Source: Roseburia sp. (GTDB lineage Bacteria; Bacillota; Clostridia; Lachnospirales; Lachnospiraceae). Taken from it: a DNA stretch of 64,000 nucleotides. Below the pieces are notes generated by a model. The model saw only the letters and a list, made by a program, of their open reading frames with translations, ran no database searches and was not told where the DNA came from. Below are positions 17,607 through 26,724 of this stretch, piece after piece. The stretch is from contig JAPFDX010000014.1 in assembly GCA_026168605.1 (NCBI GenBank), positions 20,677 to 84,676 of the forward strand, in the 5' to 3' direction. Both the position numbers and the translations under genes were made by a program. Positions within the stretch are counted from its first letter, which is position 1. The number at the start of each line of letters is the position of its first letter.

Positions 17607-19537
17607 AGATTACAGTTTCAAATGTAAAAAAAGGTATGCGTTATCTGAAGCATTACGGCGTGAAGGAATTTTTCATCCGTCTGCAGGAGAAACGGGAGGC
17701 GGAGAGTATTCCCTATGAGCCGTGGTATGAAGCCCATAAGGCGACGCCGGAGCAGCTTGCGCGCCAGAGAAAGGAATACGGTAAGTGGCAGGATGCGCCG
17801 CAGATCAGCATTGTCGTGCCGTTATACTGCACAAAGGAGACTTTCCTGCGCGAAATGATCGCATCGGTGCAGGCGCAGAGCTATGGGAACTGGCAGCTCT
17901 GTCTGGCGGATGCAAGTCCGCGCGAGGGGGAGAACTGTCCGGAAACCGGGCGTATTGTGGCGGAGTACGCCGCGCAGGACAAACGGATCGTCTATTCGGC
18001 GATCGCGGAAAATCTGGGGATCGCGGAGAACACGAATGCGGCGATCGCGCTGGCGACGGGCGACTGGATCGCGTTTATGGATCACGATGATCTTCTGGCG
18101 CCGGACGCCCTCTATGAGGCGGTCCTCCTGATGCGGAGAGGCAGCAGGCGCGGGACACCGGCGGAGTGTGCCGGGCTTTTGCATCCGCAGGAACAGGATG
18201 CGGTTTATGAGCTGATCTACACGGATGAGGACAAGGTGGATATGGAGGGCAACGTACATTTCCAGCCGCACCTGAAACCGGATATCAATATCGATCTGCT
18301 CCGCTCCAACAACTACATCACACATTTTACGATGGTAAGCCGCGCGCTGTATTCCCGTGTGGGAGGTCTGCGCGCGGAATTTGACGGAGCGCAGGATTAC
18401 GACTTTATCCTGCGCTGTGTGGAGCAGGCGCAGGCGGTGGGTCATGTGCCGCGGATCCTCTATCACTGGCGTTCCCACCAGGAATCCACGTCGTCCAATC
18501 CGTTCAGCAAGCAGTATGCCGTGGATGCGGGCAGACGCGCGATCGCGGAGCACTTAAAACGGATGGGCGTACGCGGTGAGGTGACGGCGACAAAGGACAT
18601 GGGTTTCTACACGGTGCGCTACGAGACGCAGGGCGAGCCGCTGGTATCTATTATCATTCCGAACAAGGACGAGGTGGAATCTCTGGAAAAGTGCCTTTCT
18701 TCCATTGAAAAGTCGTCTTACACGAATTATGAAGTGATCATTGCAGAGAATAACAGTTGTGAGGAGACGTTTTCTTATTATAAGAAGATTGCGCCGGACT
18801 GCGTGGAGAAAAACGGTACGGTCTGCTACGAGGGCAGGCTTTCCGGAGGACAGAGACTGTGCGTGGCTGTCTGGAAGGAGGGGTTCCATTATTCAAAGCT
18901 GAATAATTTTGGAGTCTCTTTTGCACAGGGCGAGTATCTGGTGCTGATGAACAATGACATTGAAATGCTCTCCGGTACATGGATGTCGGAGATGCTCGGC
19001 ACTTGCCAGAGAAGGGAAGTCGGCGCGGTCGGCGCAAAGCTCTACTATCCGGACGATACGGTGCAGCACGCGGGGATCGTCGTCGGCATCGGAGGCAGTG
19101 CAAGAGGCATCGGACAGAATATGTTTGCCGGGTTAAAGCGCGGGCGCAGCGGCTATCTGCACAAGGCGTCCCTGGCGATCGATTACAGCGCCGTGACAGC
19201 GGCGTGCCTGATGACAAAGAGAAGCGTCTACGAGGCGGTCGGCGGATTTGCAGAAGAGTTGGCGGTGGCGTTTAACGATGTGGATTTCTGCCTGAAAATC
19301 CGCGCGATGGGGCTGCTTGTCGTATACCAGCCGCGCGTGGAGGCGTACCACCATGAGTCGAAGTCGAGAGGAAGCGAGGACACGCCGGAAAAAGTGGCGC
19401 GTTTTCAGACAGAAATAGAATATATGCGCGAAACATGGATTGGAATCTTAAAGAATGGAGACCCTTATTATAATCCGAATTTTTCGCCTTACGCATCCGA
19501 CTATGCGCTGCGTGATAACCGCAGGAGCAGGGGATGA
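17603..19537 (+). CDS. Bifunctional GT2 glycosyltransferase (two GT-A domains)
   Basis: 644 residues, a paralogue of the 814-residue enzyme upstream but without its N-terminal beta-rich segments. First GT2 domain from about residue 67 (ISIVVPLYCTKE, MDHDDLLAPD, YTDEDKVD). Second from about 345 (VSIIIPNKDEVE, LMNNDIEML, VAFNDVDFCLKI). The conserved HHESKSRGSEDTPEK tail matches HYESKSRGLEDSPEK in the upstream gene, so the pair arose by duplication. Starts in an ATGA overlap with the zinc-ribbon gene. A longer in-frame start at 17570 would lie deep inside that gene. Confidence 0.85.
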   Translation: MKITVSNVKKGMRYLKHYGVKEFFIRLQEKREAESIPYEPWYEAHKATPEQLARQRKEYGKWQDAPQISIVVPLYCTKETFLREMIASVQAQSYGNWQLCLADASPREGENCPETGRIVAEYAAQDKRIVYSAIAENLGIAENTNAAIALATGDWIAFMDHDDLLAPDALYEAVLLMRRGSRRGTPAECAGLLHPQEQDAVYELIYTDEDKVDMEGNVHFQPHLKPDINIDLLRSNNYITHFTMVSRALYSRVGGLRAEFDGAQDYDFILRCVEQAQAVGHVPRILYHWRSHQESTSSNPFSKQYAVDAGRRAIAEHLKRMGVRGEVTATKDMGFYTVRYETQGEPLVSIIIPNKDEVESLEKCLSSIEKSSYTNYEVIIAENNSCEETFSYYKKIAPDCVEKNGTVCYEGRLSGGQRLCVAVWKEGFHYSKLNNFGVSFAQGEYLVLMNNDIEMLSGTWMSEMLGTCQRREVGAVGAKLYYPDDTVQHAGIVVGIGGSARGIGQNMFAGLKRGRSGYLHKASLAIDYSAVTAACLMTKRSVYEAVGGFAEELAVAFNDVDFCLKIRAMGLLVVYQPRVEAYHHESKSRGSEDTPEKVARFQTEIEYMRETWIGILKNGDPYYNPNFSPYASDYALRDNRRSRG

Positions 19538-19548
19538 AGGAGGACACG

Positions 19549-20514
19549 ATGCCGAAAGCAGCGGAAGTGACAGTGATCATTCCCAATTACAACGGGAAAC
19601 AGCTTTTGGAAAATTGCATAAGGACACTTGAGCGGCAGACCTGCCGCGATTTTACGCTGCTAGTCATCGACAACGGTTCGACGGACGGGAGTGCGGAGGT
19701 GACATCTGTGCTGCCCGGATTTCAGATGGTTGTGCTGCCGGAGAATACCGGATTCTGCGGCGCGGTCAACGAGGGGATCCGCCGCACGGTGACGCCGTAT
19801 TTCCTTCTGCTGAACAATGACACGGAGGCGGAGCCGGAATTTGTGGAGGCGCTGCTTGCCGGGATCAAAAAGTCCGGGCGGATTTTTTCGTGCGGCGCCA
19901 TGATGATCGATTACCGGAACCGGGAACTCATCGACAATGCCGGGGACTACTATACGGCGCTCGGCTGGGCGGTGGCGCGCGCGAAGGGGAAACCGCGCGG
20001 CGCTTACGAAAAGGAGCGCGCAGTCTTTTCCTGCTGTGGCGGCGCGGCGATCTACCGCACGGACGCGGTGCGGGAAACCGGACTTTTCGACGAAAACCAC
20101 TTCGCCTATCTGGAGGATGTGGATCTGGGCTACCGCGCCCGTATTTTCGGCTATGAGAACCGCTATATTCCGCAGGCGAAGGTGTTTCATGTGGGAAGCG
20201 CAACGACCGGCACGCGCTACAATGAGAAAAAGGTGTTTCTCGCGGCGCGCAATTCGATCTATCTGGTCTATAAAAATATGCCGTTTGTGCAGATGCTTTT
20301 GAATCTGCCGTTTCTTCTTCCGGGGATTCTGGTAAAGACATTATTTTTTGCGGGCAAAGGGTTTGCGGGCGAGTATCTCAAGGGGATCGCCGCGGGCATC
20401 CGGGGCGCGCACCGCTGTAAGCGGGTGAAGTTTCGCGCTGCACACCTGAAAAACTATGTAAAAATCCAGTTGGATCTGTGGCTTAATATCGTGCGGATTG
20501 TGCTTTCCGTGTAA
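19549..20514 (+). CDS. GT2 glycosyltransferase (rhamnosyltransferase-like)
   Basis: 321 residues. VTVIIPNYNGKQLL, IDNGSTDGS and LLNNDTEAEP are the nucleotide-sugar binding elements of WbbL/RfbF-type GT2 enzymes. A C-terminal hydrophobic helix (FLLPGILVKTLFF) probably tethers it to the membrane. AAGGAGG five bases upstream of this ATG is a far better ribosome site than that of the in-frame ATG at 19534. Follows the bifunctional GT2 with 11 bases between them. The sugar is not certain. Confidence 0.85.
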   Translation: MPKAAEVTVIIPNYNGKQLLENCIRTLERQTCRDFTLLVIDNGSTDGSAEVTSVLPGFQMVVLPENTGFCGAVNEGIRRTVTPYFLLLNNDTEAEPEFVEALLAGIKKSGRIFSCGAMMIDYRNRELIDNAGDYYTALGWAVARAKGKPRGAYEKERAVFSCCGGAAIYRTDAVRETGLFDENHFAYLEDVDLGYRARIFGYENRYIPQAKVFHVGSATTGTRYNEKKVFLAARNSIYLVYKNMPFVQMLLNLPFLLPGILVKTLFFAGKGFAGEYLKGIAAGIRGAHRCKRVKFRAAHLKNYVKIQLDLWLNIVRIVLSV

Positions 20515-20563
20515 TCTAAAGAAAATATTAAGGATTTGTTACGAATTGTTTGCGGAAAACGGG

Positions 20564-20592
20564 TTGTGCTTTGCAGGAAATTATTGTATGAT
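20564..20592 (+). promoter_or_regulatory. Putative sigma-A promoter
   Basis: TTGTGC (20564-20569), 17 bases, TATGAT (20587-20592), 41 bases ahead of the sugar-phosphate transferase gene in the only sizeable gap of this part of the locus. It may give separate expression of the initiating transferase and LCP genes. Confidence 0.55.
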
Positions 20593-20633
20593 TAAGGTCA
20601 TGTGGTAATGACTGAACTAACAAGGATAACAAT

Positions 20634-22052
20634 ATGATAAAAGATAATCAGCAGCATTTTAACAGGCTGCACGTCATCATAGATGCGGCGGTGGTTGCGG
20701 TATCTTATATGCTGGCGTGGTGGCTGAAGTTTAAAAGCGGCATCTTGGACAGCGGACTGGGAGCTCTTTCGTTTGGCTTTTATATGAGCGCGCTGATTGT
20801 GATCGTTCCCGGGTATATTCTGCTCTATTATTCATTTAATCTGTACACGGCGAAGCGTGTGCAGGGGAGGCGTCTGGAGCTTTCCAATATCGTGCTGGCG
20901 AACACGGTCGGTATTCTGGTACTGTTTACGCTGCTTTACAATCTGCAGTCCTACGAGTCACAGTTTAAGAATTTCTCACGTGAGATGCTCTTTTACTTTT
21001 ATGTGATCAACATTGTGGATGAGGAGATCATCCGGTTGCTGATCCGCCGCTTCCTGCGCGACATCCGCAGAAAGGGCTATAATCTAAAGCATATTCTGCT
21101 CGTCGGATATTCGCGGGCGGCAGAGCAGTACATTGATAGGATCCAGCAGAATCCGCAGTGGGGCTACCACATCCGCGGGGTGCTCGACGACAATATTGCC
21201 CGCGGCACTTCCTACAAGGGGATCCGGGTGATCGGCAGCATCGGGAATCTGAGTTATATCCTGCCGCAGAACAGTCTGGACGAGATCGCGATCACACTCG
21301 GACTGGAGGAGTATGACAAGCTGGAAAAGATCGTGGCTGAGTGCGAGAAGTCCGGCGTGCACACCAAGTTCATTCCCGATTACGGCAACATCATTCCGAC
21401 CAAGCCGTACACCGAGGATCTGCTGGGGCTGCCAGTCATCAATATCCGCTATGTGCCTCTGACCAACACATTTAACGCGCTGGTGAAGCGCTGCATGGAT
21501 GTGGTCGGTTCGATCTTGTGCATCATTGTATTTTCCCCGGTGATGCTGTTTTCGGCGATTCTGGTAAAGACGACGTCGAAGGGACCGCTGATCTTCGCGC
21601 AGGAGCGCGTGGGTCTGCACAATAAGCCGTTTAAAATGTACAAGTTCCGCACGATGTACGTGCAGACGGAGGAAGAGGAACAGAAGGGCTGGACGACGAA
21701 GAATGATCCGAGGATCACGAAATGCGGCGGCTTTCTGAGAAAGACAAGCCTCGATGAGTTCCCGCAGCTTTTTAATGTGTTAAAAGGCGATATGAGTCTG
21801 GTAGGACCAAGACCGGAGCGTCCGCAGTATGTCGAGAGGTTCCGCGAGGAGATCCCGCGCTATATGATCAAACACCAGGTGCGTCCGGGGATGACCGGAT
21901 GGGCGCAGGTAAACGGTTACCGCGGCGACACCTCCATACGAAAGAGAATAGAGCATGATTTGTATTACATTGAAAACTGGACAGTTGGTTTGGACATCAA
22001 GATTTTGTTTCTGACCGTTTTCAAAGGTTTTATCAATAAAAATGCATATTAG
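20634..22052 (+). CDS. Undecaprenyl-phosphate sugar phosphotransferase (WbaP/WcaJ type)
   Basis: 472 residues. Starts glycan assembly by moving a hexose-1-phosphate from a nucleotide sugar to undecaprenyl phosphate. Four N-terminal membrane helices, a Rossmann-like central domain (HILLVGYSRAAEQYIDRI) and the C-terminal bacterial sugar transferase domain (KMYKFRTMY, then LDEFPQLFNVLKGDMSLVGP, then RPGMTGWAQVNGYRG) are all present. Full length for the family. Immediately followed by an LCP protein that could attach the finished polymer to peptidoglycan. Confidence 0.93.
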   Translation: MIKDNQQHFNRLHVIIDAAVVAVSYMLAWWLKFKSGILDSGLGALSFGFYMSALIVIVPGYILLYYSFNLYTAKRVQGRRLELSNIVLANTVGILVLFTLLYNLQSYESQFKNFSREMLFYFYVINIVDEEIIRLLIRRFLRDIRRKGYNLKHILLVGYSRAAEQYIDRIQQNPQWGYHIRGVLDDNIARGTSYKGIRVIGSIGNLSYILPQNSLDEIAITLGLEEYDKLEKIVAECEKSGVHTKFIPDYGNIIPTKPYTEDLLGLPVINIRYVPLTNTFNALVKRCMDVVGSILCIIVFSPVMLFSAILVKTTSKGPLIFAQERVGLHNKPFKMYKFRTMYVQTEEEEQKGWTTKNDPRITKCGGFLRKTSLDEFPQLFNVLKGDMSLVGPRPERPQYVERFREEIPRYMIKHQVRPGMTGWAQVNGYRGDTSIRKRIEHDLYYIENWTVGLDIKILFLTVFKGFINKNAY

Positions 22053-22062
22053 GAGAAGATTC

Positions 22063-23175
22063 ATGAGTAGAGAAATGGAAAAGAAACCCCTGACAAAGAA
22101 ACAGAGAGCGGCGATCCGCAAAAAGAAGCAGCAGAGAAAGATCCTGCTTGTAGTGCTGGAAGTTCTGGTGCTGCTGATCCTTGGGATCGTACTGTTTGCG
22201 GTATTAAAACTGGGAAAGATCCAGAAGGACACATCGTTTGACGAGGGAGATCTCGAGTTTAACGAGGGAATTTCTGCGGAATCCCAGGAACTGATGGACA
22301 ACTACACGACGATCGCGCTGTTTGGTCTGGATAACCGGTCCAACGGTAATCTGTCAAAGGGTAACAGCGACGTGATCATGATCGCAAGTATCAACAATAA
22401 GACGCATGAGGTGAAGCTTGTGTCTGTGTTCCGTGACACCTATCTGGATATCGGAAACGACACCTACCGCAAGTGCAACGCGGCGTACGCCAACGGCGGA
22501 CCGGAGCAGGCGATCACCATGCTCAACAAGAACCTCGACTTAAATATCACCGACTATGTGACCGTGGACTTCAATGCGGTTGTCGAGTGCGTCGACCTGC
22601 TCGGCGGCGTGGAGGTGACGATCACGGACGAGGAGGCAGTCCTGATGCAGGGCTACATGAAGGAGATCAATAAGCTCACGAAGAAGAGCCCTTCCGAATA
22701 TTCGGAGTATTTGCCGGGAGCAGGAACCTACAATATGGACGGTGTGCAGGCTTGTTCCTACGCGCGTATCCGCTATACTGCAGGTGATGATTACAAGCGT
22801 GCAGAGCGCCAGAGGACCGTGCTTGCAGCCATGGTGGAGAAGGTGCAGAAGTCTGATCTCAAGACGATCAACAGTCTGATCGACCAGGTATTTGGCGACA
22901 TCAAGACAAGCTTCAGCAATACGGATCTGATCGCACTCGCAGCGCAGGTGTTCAATTATAAGCTGGGAGAGACAGCGGGATTCCCGTTTGAGAAGAATAC
23001 GGCAACGCTTGGCTCGAAGGGAAGTGTGGTTGTGCCGTGTGATCTGAAGTCCAATGTTGTGGAGCTTCACAATTTCCTCTATGAGGATGAGGTCTATGAG
23101 CCGACCGACGCGGTGAAGAACAACAGCGAAAAGATTATTAACGATACCGGTTTCCATCAGGGAGATGGTTATTGA
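22063..23175 (+). CDS. LytR-CpsA-Psr (LCP) family cell-wall glycopolymer ligase
   Basis: 370 residues. A basic N-terminus and one membrane helix (about residues 25-45) are followed by an outer LCP domain with SDVIMIASINNKTHEVKLVS, FRDTY and YARIRYTAGDDYKRAERQR, which bind the polyprenyl pyrophosphate and metal. LCP enzymes transfer teichoic acid or capsule from the lipid carrier to peptidoglycan. AGGAGAAG five bases before this ATG decides the start over an upstream ATG at 22042. Its stop overlaps the next start (TGATG), consistent with coupled translation. Confidence 0.93.
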   Translation: MSREMEKKPLTKKQRAAIRKKKQQRKILLVVLEVLVLLILGIVLFAVLKLGKIQKDTSFDEGDLEFNEGISAESQELMDNYTTIALFGLDNRSNGNLSKGNSDVIMIASINNKTHEVKLVSVFRDTYLDIGNDTYRKCNAAYANGGPEQAITMLNKNLDLNITDYVTVDFNAVVECVDLLGGVEVTITDEEAVLMQGYMKEINKLTKKSPSEYSEYLPGAGTYNMDGVQACSYARIRYTAGDDYKRAERQRTVLAAMVEKVQKSDLKTINSLIDQVFGDIKTSFSNTDLIALAAQVFNYKLGETAGFPFEKNTATLGSKGSVVVPCDLKSNVVELHNFLYEDEVYEPTDAVKNNSEKIINDTGFHQGDGY

Positions 23176-24134
23176 TGAAAGTAGATATAATTATTCCGGT
23201 TTACAAGCCGGACGATACATTTTGTCTGCTCCTGCAAAGATTGCGGGAGCAGACCTTTGTCGTTCATAGGATGATTCTTTTAAATACAGAGGAAGATCTG
23301 TGGGAGGATGCGTGTGCAAAATATCCGATCGCGCAGCGTCTTCGGGAGCTTCCCTTTGCGCATACACTGACCCATGTGACGCGGGATTCCTTTGACCACG
23401 GCGGCACCAGAAATCTTGGCGCCGGGCAGTCGGATGCGGATATTCTGATTTTTATGACGCAGGATGCCGTACCGGCGGACAGTCGGCTGGTGGAGAAGCT
23501 GACAGAGCCGTTTTCCGACACGGCGGATGGGAAGGAAAAGGTGGCGGTCGCCTATGCGCGCCAGCTTCCGGCGGAGGACTGCGGCGTGATCGAGCGCTAT
23601 ACGAGACAGTTCAATTATCCAGAGGAGAGCCGCACAAAGGGGCGGGAGGATATTCCTACACTTGGCATCAAGACCTTTTTCTGCTCGGACGTCTGTGCGG
23701 CATACCGCAGAGATCTCTTTGTGGAGCTTGGGGAGTTTGAGACCCCGGTGATCTTTAATGAGGATATGTTTTTTGCGGCACACGCGGTGATGGAAGGGTG
23801 GCAGATCGCATATGTGGCCGAGGCGAGGGTGATTCACTCGCACAATTATTCGGCAGTGCAGCAGTTCCACCGTAATTTCGACCTTGCCGTGTCGCAGACG
23901 TCGCACCCGGAGATCTTTGCGCAGGTCAGCTCGGAGGCGGAGGGGATGAGACTGGTTAAGAGCACAGTAAAATATCTGTGCAGCGCGGGGAAACCCTGGC
24001 TGGTCTGGAAGCTGTTTGTACAGTGTGTGGGCAAATATGCCGGGTATTTTCTGGGAAAACGATACCGGAAGCTTGGCAGGAAAATGATCCTGCGGTGTAC
24101 CATGAACCCCGCTTACTGGAAAAAGGTCTGGTGA
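23175..24134 (+). CDS. GT2 glycosyltransferase (rhamnosyltransferase RfbN-like)
   Basis: 319 residues. VDIIIPVYKPDD, then RDSFDHGGTRNLGA and FMTQDAVPAD match the dTDP-rhamnosyltransferase branch of GT2. The C-terminal hydrophobic segment is short. The ATG shares its first base with the LCP stop, so translation is coupled. No dTDP-rhamnose genes are in the window, so the donor is an inference from family resemblance. Confidence 0.82.
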   Translation: MKVDIIIPVYKPDDTFCLLLQRLREQTFVVHRMILLNTEEDLWEDACAKYPIAQRLRELPFAHTLTHVTRDSFDHGGTRNLGAGQSDADILIFMTQDAVPADSRLVEKLTEPFSDTADGKEKVAVAYARQLPAEDCGVIERYTRQFNYPEESRTKGREDIPTLGIKTFFCSDVCAAYRRDLFVELGEFETPVIFNEDMFFAAHAVMEGWQIAYVAEARVIHSHNYSAVQQFHRNFDLAVSQTSHPEIFAQVSSEAEGMRLVKSTVKYLCSAGKPWLVWKLFVQCVGKYAGYFLGKRYRKLGRKMILRCTMNPAYWKKVW

Positions 24135-24162
24135 CCCGCGACAGGATGGAGAGAACGAAGGC

Positions 24163-25131
24163 ATGGAAGATACTTTATATATTGTAGTGCCCTGCTATAA
24201 CGAGCAGGAGGTTTTACCGGAGACCGCAAGACGGTTGTCAGAGAAGCTTGCGGAATTGAAAAATCAGGGAAAGATCGGGGCGGCAAGCCGCATCATGTTT
24301 GTCAATGACGGTTCGAAGGATCAGACGTGGAGCATGATCGGGGAGCTGTGCGCGCAGGATGCAGTGTTTGCCGGGGTCAATCTGTCCCGGAACAGAGGAC
24401 ACCAGAACGCGCTTCTCGCCGGGATTTCGACGGCGGTGTCACACGCGGATATGATCGTGTCGATGGATGCGGATCTGCAGGACGACATTCATGCGGTGGA
24501 CGCGATGATCGATGCATACCACGAGGGAAATGATGTGGTCTACGGCGTGCGCTCATCCAGACAGAGGGACACGTTTTTCAAGCGCAGTACGGCGCAGGCG
24601 TTTTACCGCTTGTTAAAGCTTCTCGGCGCGGAGATCGTATACAATCATGCGGATTACCGGCTTTTGAGCAGGCGGGCGGCGGAGGCGCTGCTCTCTTTTG
24701 ACGAGGTCAACCTATTTTTGCGCGGGATCGTGCCGATGGTCGGTTTTCGCAGCACGACGGTTTCCTACGAGCGCGGGGAGCGTTTCGCGGGAAAGAGTAA
24801 ATATCCTCTGGGCAAGATGCTGACGTTTGCGCTGGAGGGGATCACGTCGCTGTCAATAAAGCCGATCCGGATGATCACGATCGGGGGGCTGTTTGTCTGT
24901 CTCGTCAGTCTGGTGATGCTTGTCAAGGCGTTCGTGGATTACTCACTGGGAAATGTCGTTCCGGGGTGGACAAGCGTCATTATTTCCATCTGGGTGCTCG
25001 GTGGTCTGCAACTGTTTGCCATTGGCATTATCGGAGAGTATATCGGTAAGACCTATATGGAGACGAAGGCGCGTCCGAAGTTCATCATTGAGTCGGTGCT
25101 TCTCTCGGAAGAGAAGGATGGGGAGTCATAG
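24163..25131 (+). CDS. Second GtrB-like polyprenyl-phosphate glycosyltransferase
   Basis: 322 residues. LYIVVPCYNEQEVLPET, FVNDGSKDQT and SMDADLQDDIHA define the DPM1/GtrB GT2 core, and two C-terminal membrane helices complete it. A paralogue of the protein at 7494. Followed after two bases by a polytopic membrane protein, so it probably charges undecaprenyl phosphate with a sugar for that enzyme. No second GtrA flippase lies beside it; it may share the one at 8410. Confidence 0.87.
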   Translation: MEDTLYIVVPCYNEQEVLPETARRLSEKLAELKNQGKIGAASRIMFVNDGSKDQTWSMIGELCAQDAVFAGVNLSRNRGHQNALLAGISTAVSHADMIVSMDADLQDDIHAVDAMIDAYHEGNDVVYGVRSSRQRDTFFKRSTAQAFYRLLKLLGAEIVYNHADYRLLSRRAAEALLSFDEVNLFLRGIVPMVGFRSTTVSYERGERFAGKSKYPLGKMLTFALEGITSLSIKPIRMITIGGLFVCLVSLVMLVKAFVDYSLGNVVPGWTSVIISIWVLGGLQLFAIGIIGEYIGKTYMETKARPKFIIESVLLSEEKDGES

Positions 25132-25133
25132 GC

Positions 25134-26594
25134 ATGGGGAAAAAGACAGACAGAAAGTTCTATATTTTTTGGATTGCGATGTTTCTCGCAGCGCTTGCCG
25201 TACTTGGATTTGCCGGATATTCCGACGGCGACGACACCTATTTTTACCAGCATACGCACAGTATGGGATTTCTGGAATATCTGGGCTGGCGCTATGAGAC
25301 GTGGGTTGGCAGAATGGCGGCGGAGGCTCTGGTCTATGTCGCATTTCATCTGGGGCTGCCGTTCTGGCGCATCATCAATGCCCTGATGCTCGTGCTTCTT
25401 CCCATCGGTATTCTGTCTCTGGCAGTGCGTGCTGCGCGGATTCCGGAGGGGACACTTGGCAGATTCTGGGACAGAACGCCTGCGTGCGCGGGGAAAAGCT
25501 GTGTGCAGACAGGGCTTTGGGCTTCCGTGGCGTGCGTGGCGGGGTATTTTATGATGAATGTCCAGACGCTTGGCTATGCTGCGGTGTGGGTCAACGGCTC
25601 TATTTTTTATACCTGGTCATTCACCTGCGGTATCTGGGCGCTCACCACGTTTGCGGAGTTTGTGTTCCGCGAGAAGCCTGCGGCGGATGTGCGCGGCAGG
25701 ATTACATTTGGGATGGAGGGCTGCCCGGGGTGGAAGTTCCTTTATGCTGTTCCGTGCGCTGTGGTGGCGTCCATGTCGATCGAGCAGATGGGGGCGGTGC
25801 TCCTTGTGTTTGAGGTGCTGGGCATTGTCTACGGGATCCTCAAATGGCGCAGTGTGCACCCGCTTTTGCTTTTGCAGGCGTGCGTGACACTGGTGGCTTT
25901 CGCGGTCTTGTTTGCAGCGCCGGGCAATGATGTGCGCGTGGCGGCGGAGATCGTCAACTGGATGCCGCAGTATGAGACGATGTCTTTCGGACAGCATCTG
26001 TTTATCACGGCGCACTGGCTGATCTCCTCCTTTGCCAATGAGAATAAGCTGTTTCTCTGTGCAATCTGGATCGCGGGAATCCTGCTTTTGCTGCAAAAGG
26101 AAAAAAGGAGCAGGACGGACGGTGTGATGGCGGTGCTTGCGGTCTTGCTTACGGTTGTCGCGCTTCTGCCGTATCTTGGGATTACCGCGTTTTCCAATCT
26201 GGGAATGCAGTATCTGGATATTACGCAGTGTATCACGGAGGTTCCGGTTTTTGAGCGCTTTACGGGGATGCAGCTTGCGGCGATGTTATGGTGGGCGGCG
26301 GCGCTTGTCTATACATTTGTGTTTCTCTGGCGTGTGTCGGGCTGTCAGATGACGCTGCTCCTCGCCTACCTCGCAGGGATCGCAAGCGAGGCGATCATGT
26401 TTTTTTCGCCGACGATGTATGCGTCCGGCGCGCGGGTCTATTATCTGACAGACCTGCTGTACTTATTTATGATACTGTGTCTTGCATTTGGCATCCGTGA
26501 CGTTCGCCGCAGAAATGGTATGTATGCGGTCTGTGTGGGGGCGGGAATCATCAATTTTGTGAGCCAGCTTCCCGCGTTTTTCGCCATGTTATAA
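25134..26594 (+). CDS. Polytopic membrane protein, probable GT-C-type glycosyltransferase (DUF6056-like)
   Basis: 486 residues, about eleven membrane helices. The first outer loop contains the acidic cluster SDGDDTYFYQ, the position where GT-C enzymes hold a catalytic Asp. Overall form resembles DUF6056 proteins. Coupled to a GtrB-like gene (two-base gap), as GtrII-like proteins are to GtrB. Most likely transfers a lipid-linked sugar outside the cell; the assignment rests on topology and context. Confidence 0.6.
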   Translation: MGKKTDRKFYIFWIAMFLAALAVLGFAGYSDGDDTYFYQHTHSMGFLEYLGWRYETWVGRMAAEALVYVAFHLGLPFWRIINALMLVLLPIGILSLAVRAARIPEGTLGRFWDRTPACAGKSCVQTGLWASVACVAGYFMMNVQTLGYAAVWVNGSIFYTWSFTCGIWALTTFAEFVFREKPAADVRGRITFGMEGCPGWKFLYAVPCAVVASMSIEQMGAVLLVFEVLGIVYGILKWRSVHPLLLLQACVTLVAFAVLFAAPGNDVRVAAEIVNWMPQYETMSFGQHLFITAHWLISSFANENKLFLCAIWIAGILLLLQKEKRSRTDGVMAVLAVLLTVVALLPYLGITAFSNLGMQYLDITQCITEVPVFERFTGMQLAAMLWWAAALVYTFVFLWRVSGCQMTLLLAYLAGIASEAIMFFSPTMYASGARVYYLTDLLYLFMILCLAFGIRDVRRRNGMYAVCVGAGIINFVSQLPAFFAML

Positions 26595-26724
26595 GGTGCG
26601 GGAGCAGATTTTTCCGGAAATCATAGAATTTTGATATTTCTGTCACAATTCCAACACAATTAAACGGTAGACTTACCATATCACAAGGAAAGAGTAATCG
26701 CTTGTGGATGAAAGGAGAAACGTC

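Noticed and set aside
23280..24164. Long antisense frame (294 codons) opposite a GT2 gene
   Set aside because: Same shadow pattern; the sense frame has full GT2 motifs and a coupled start.
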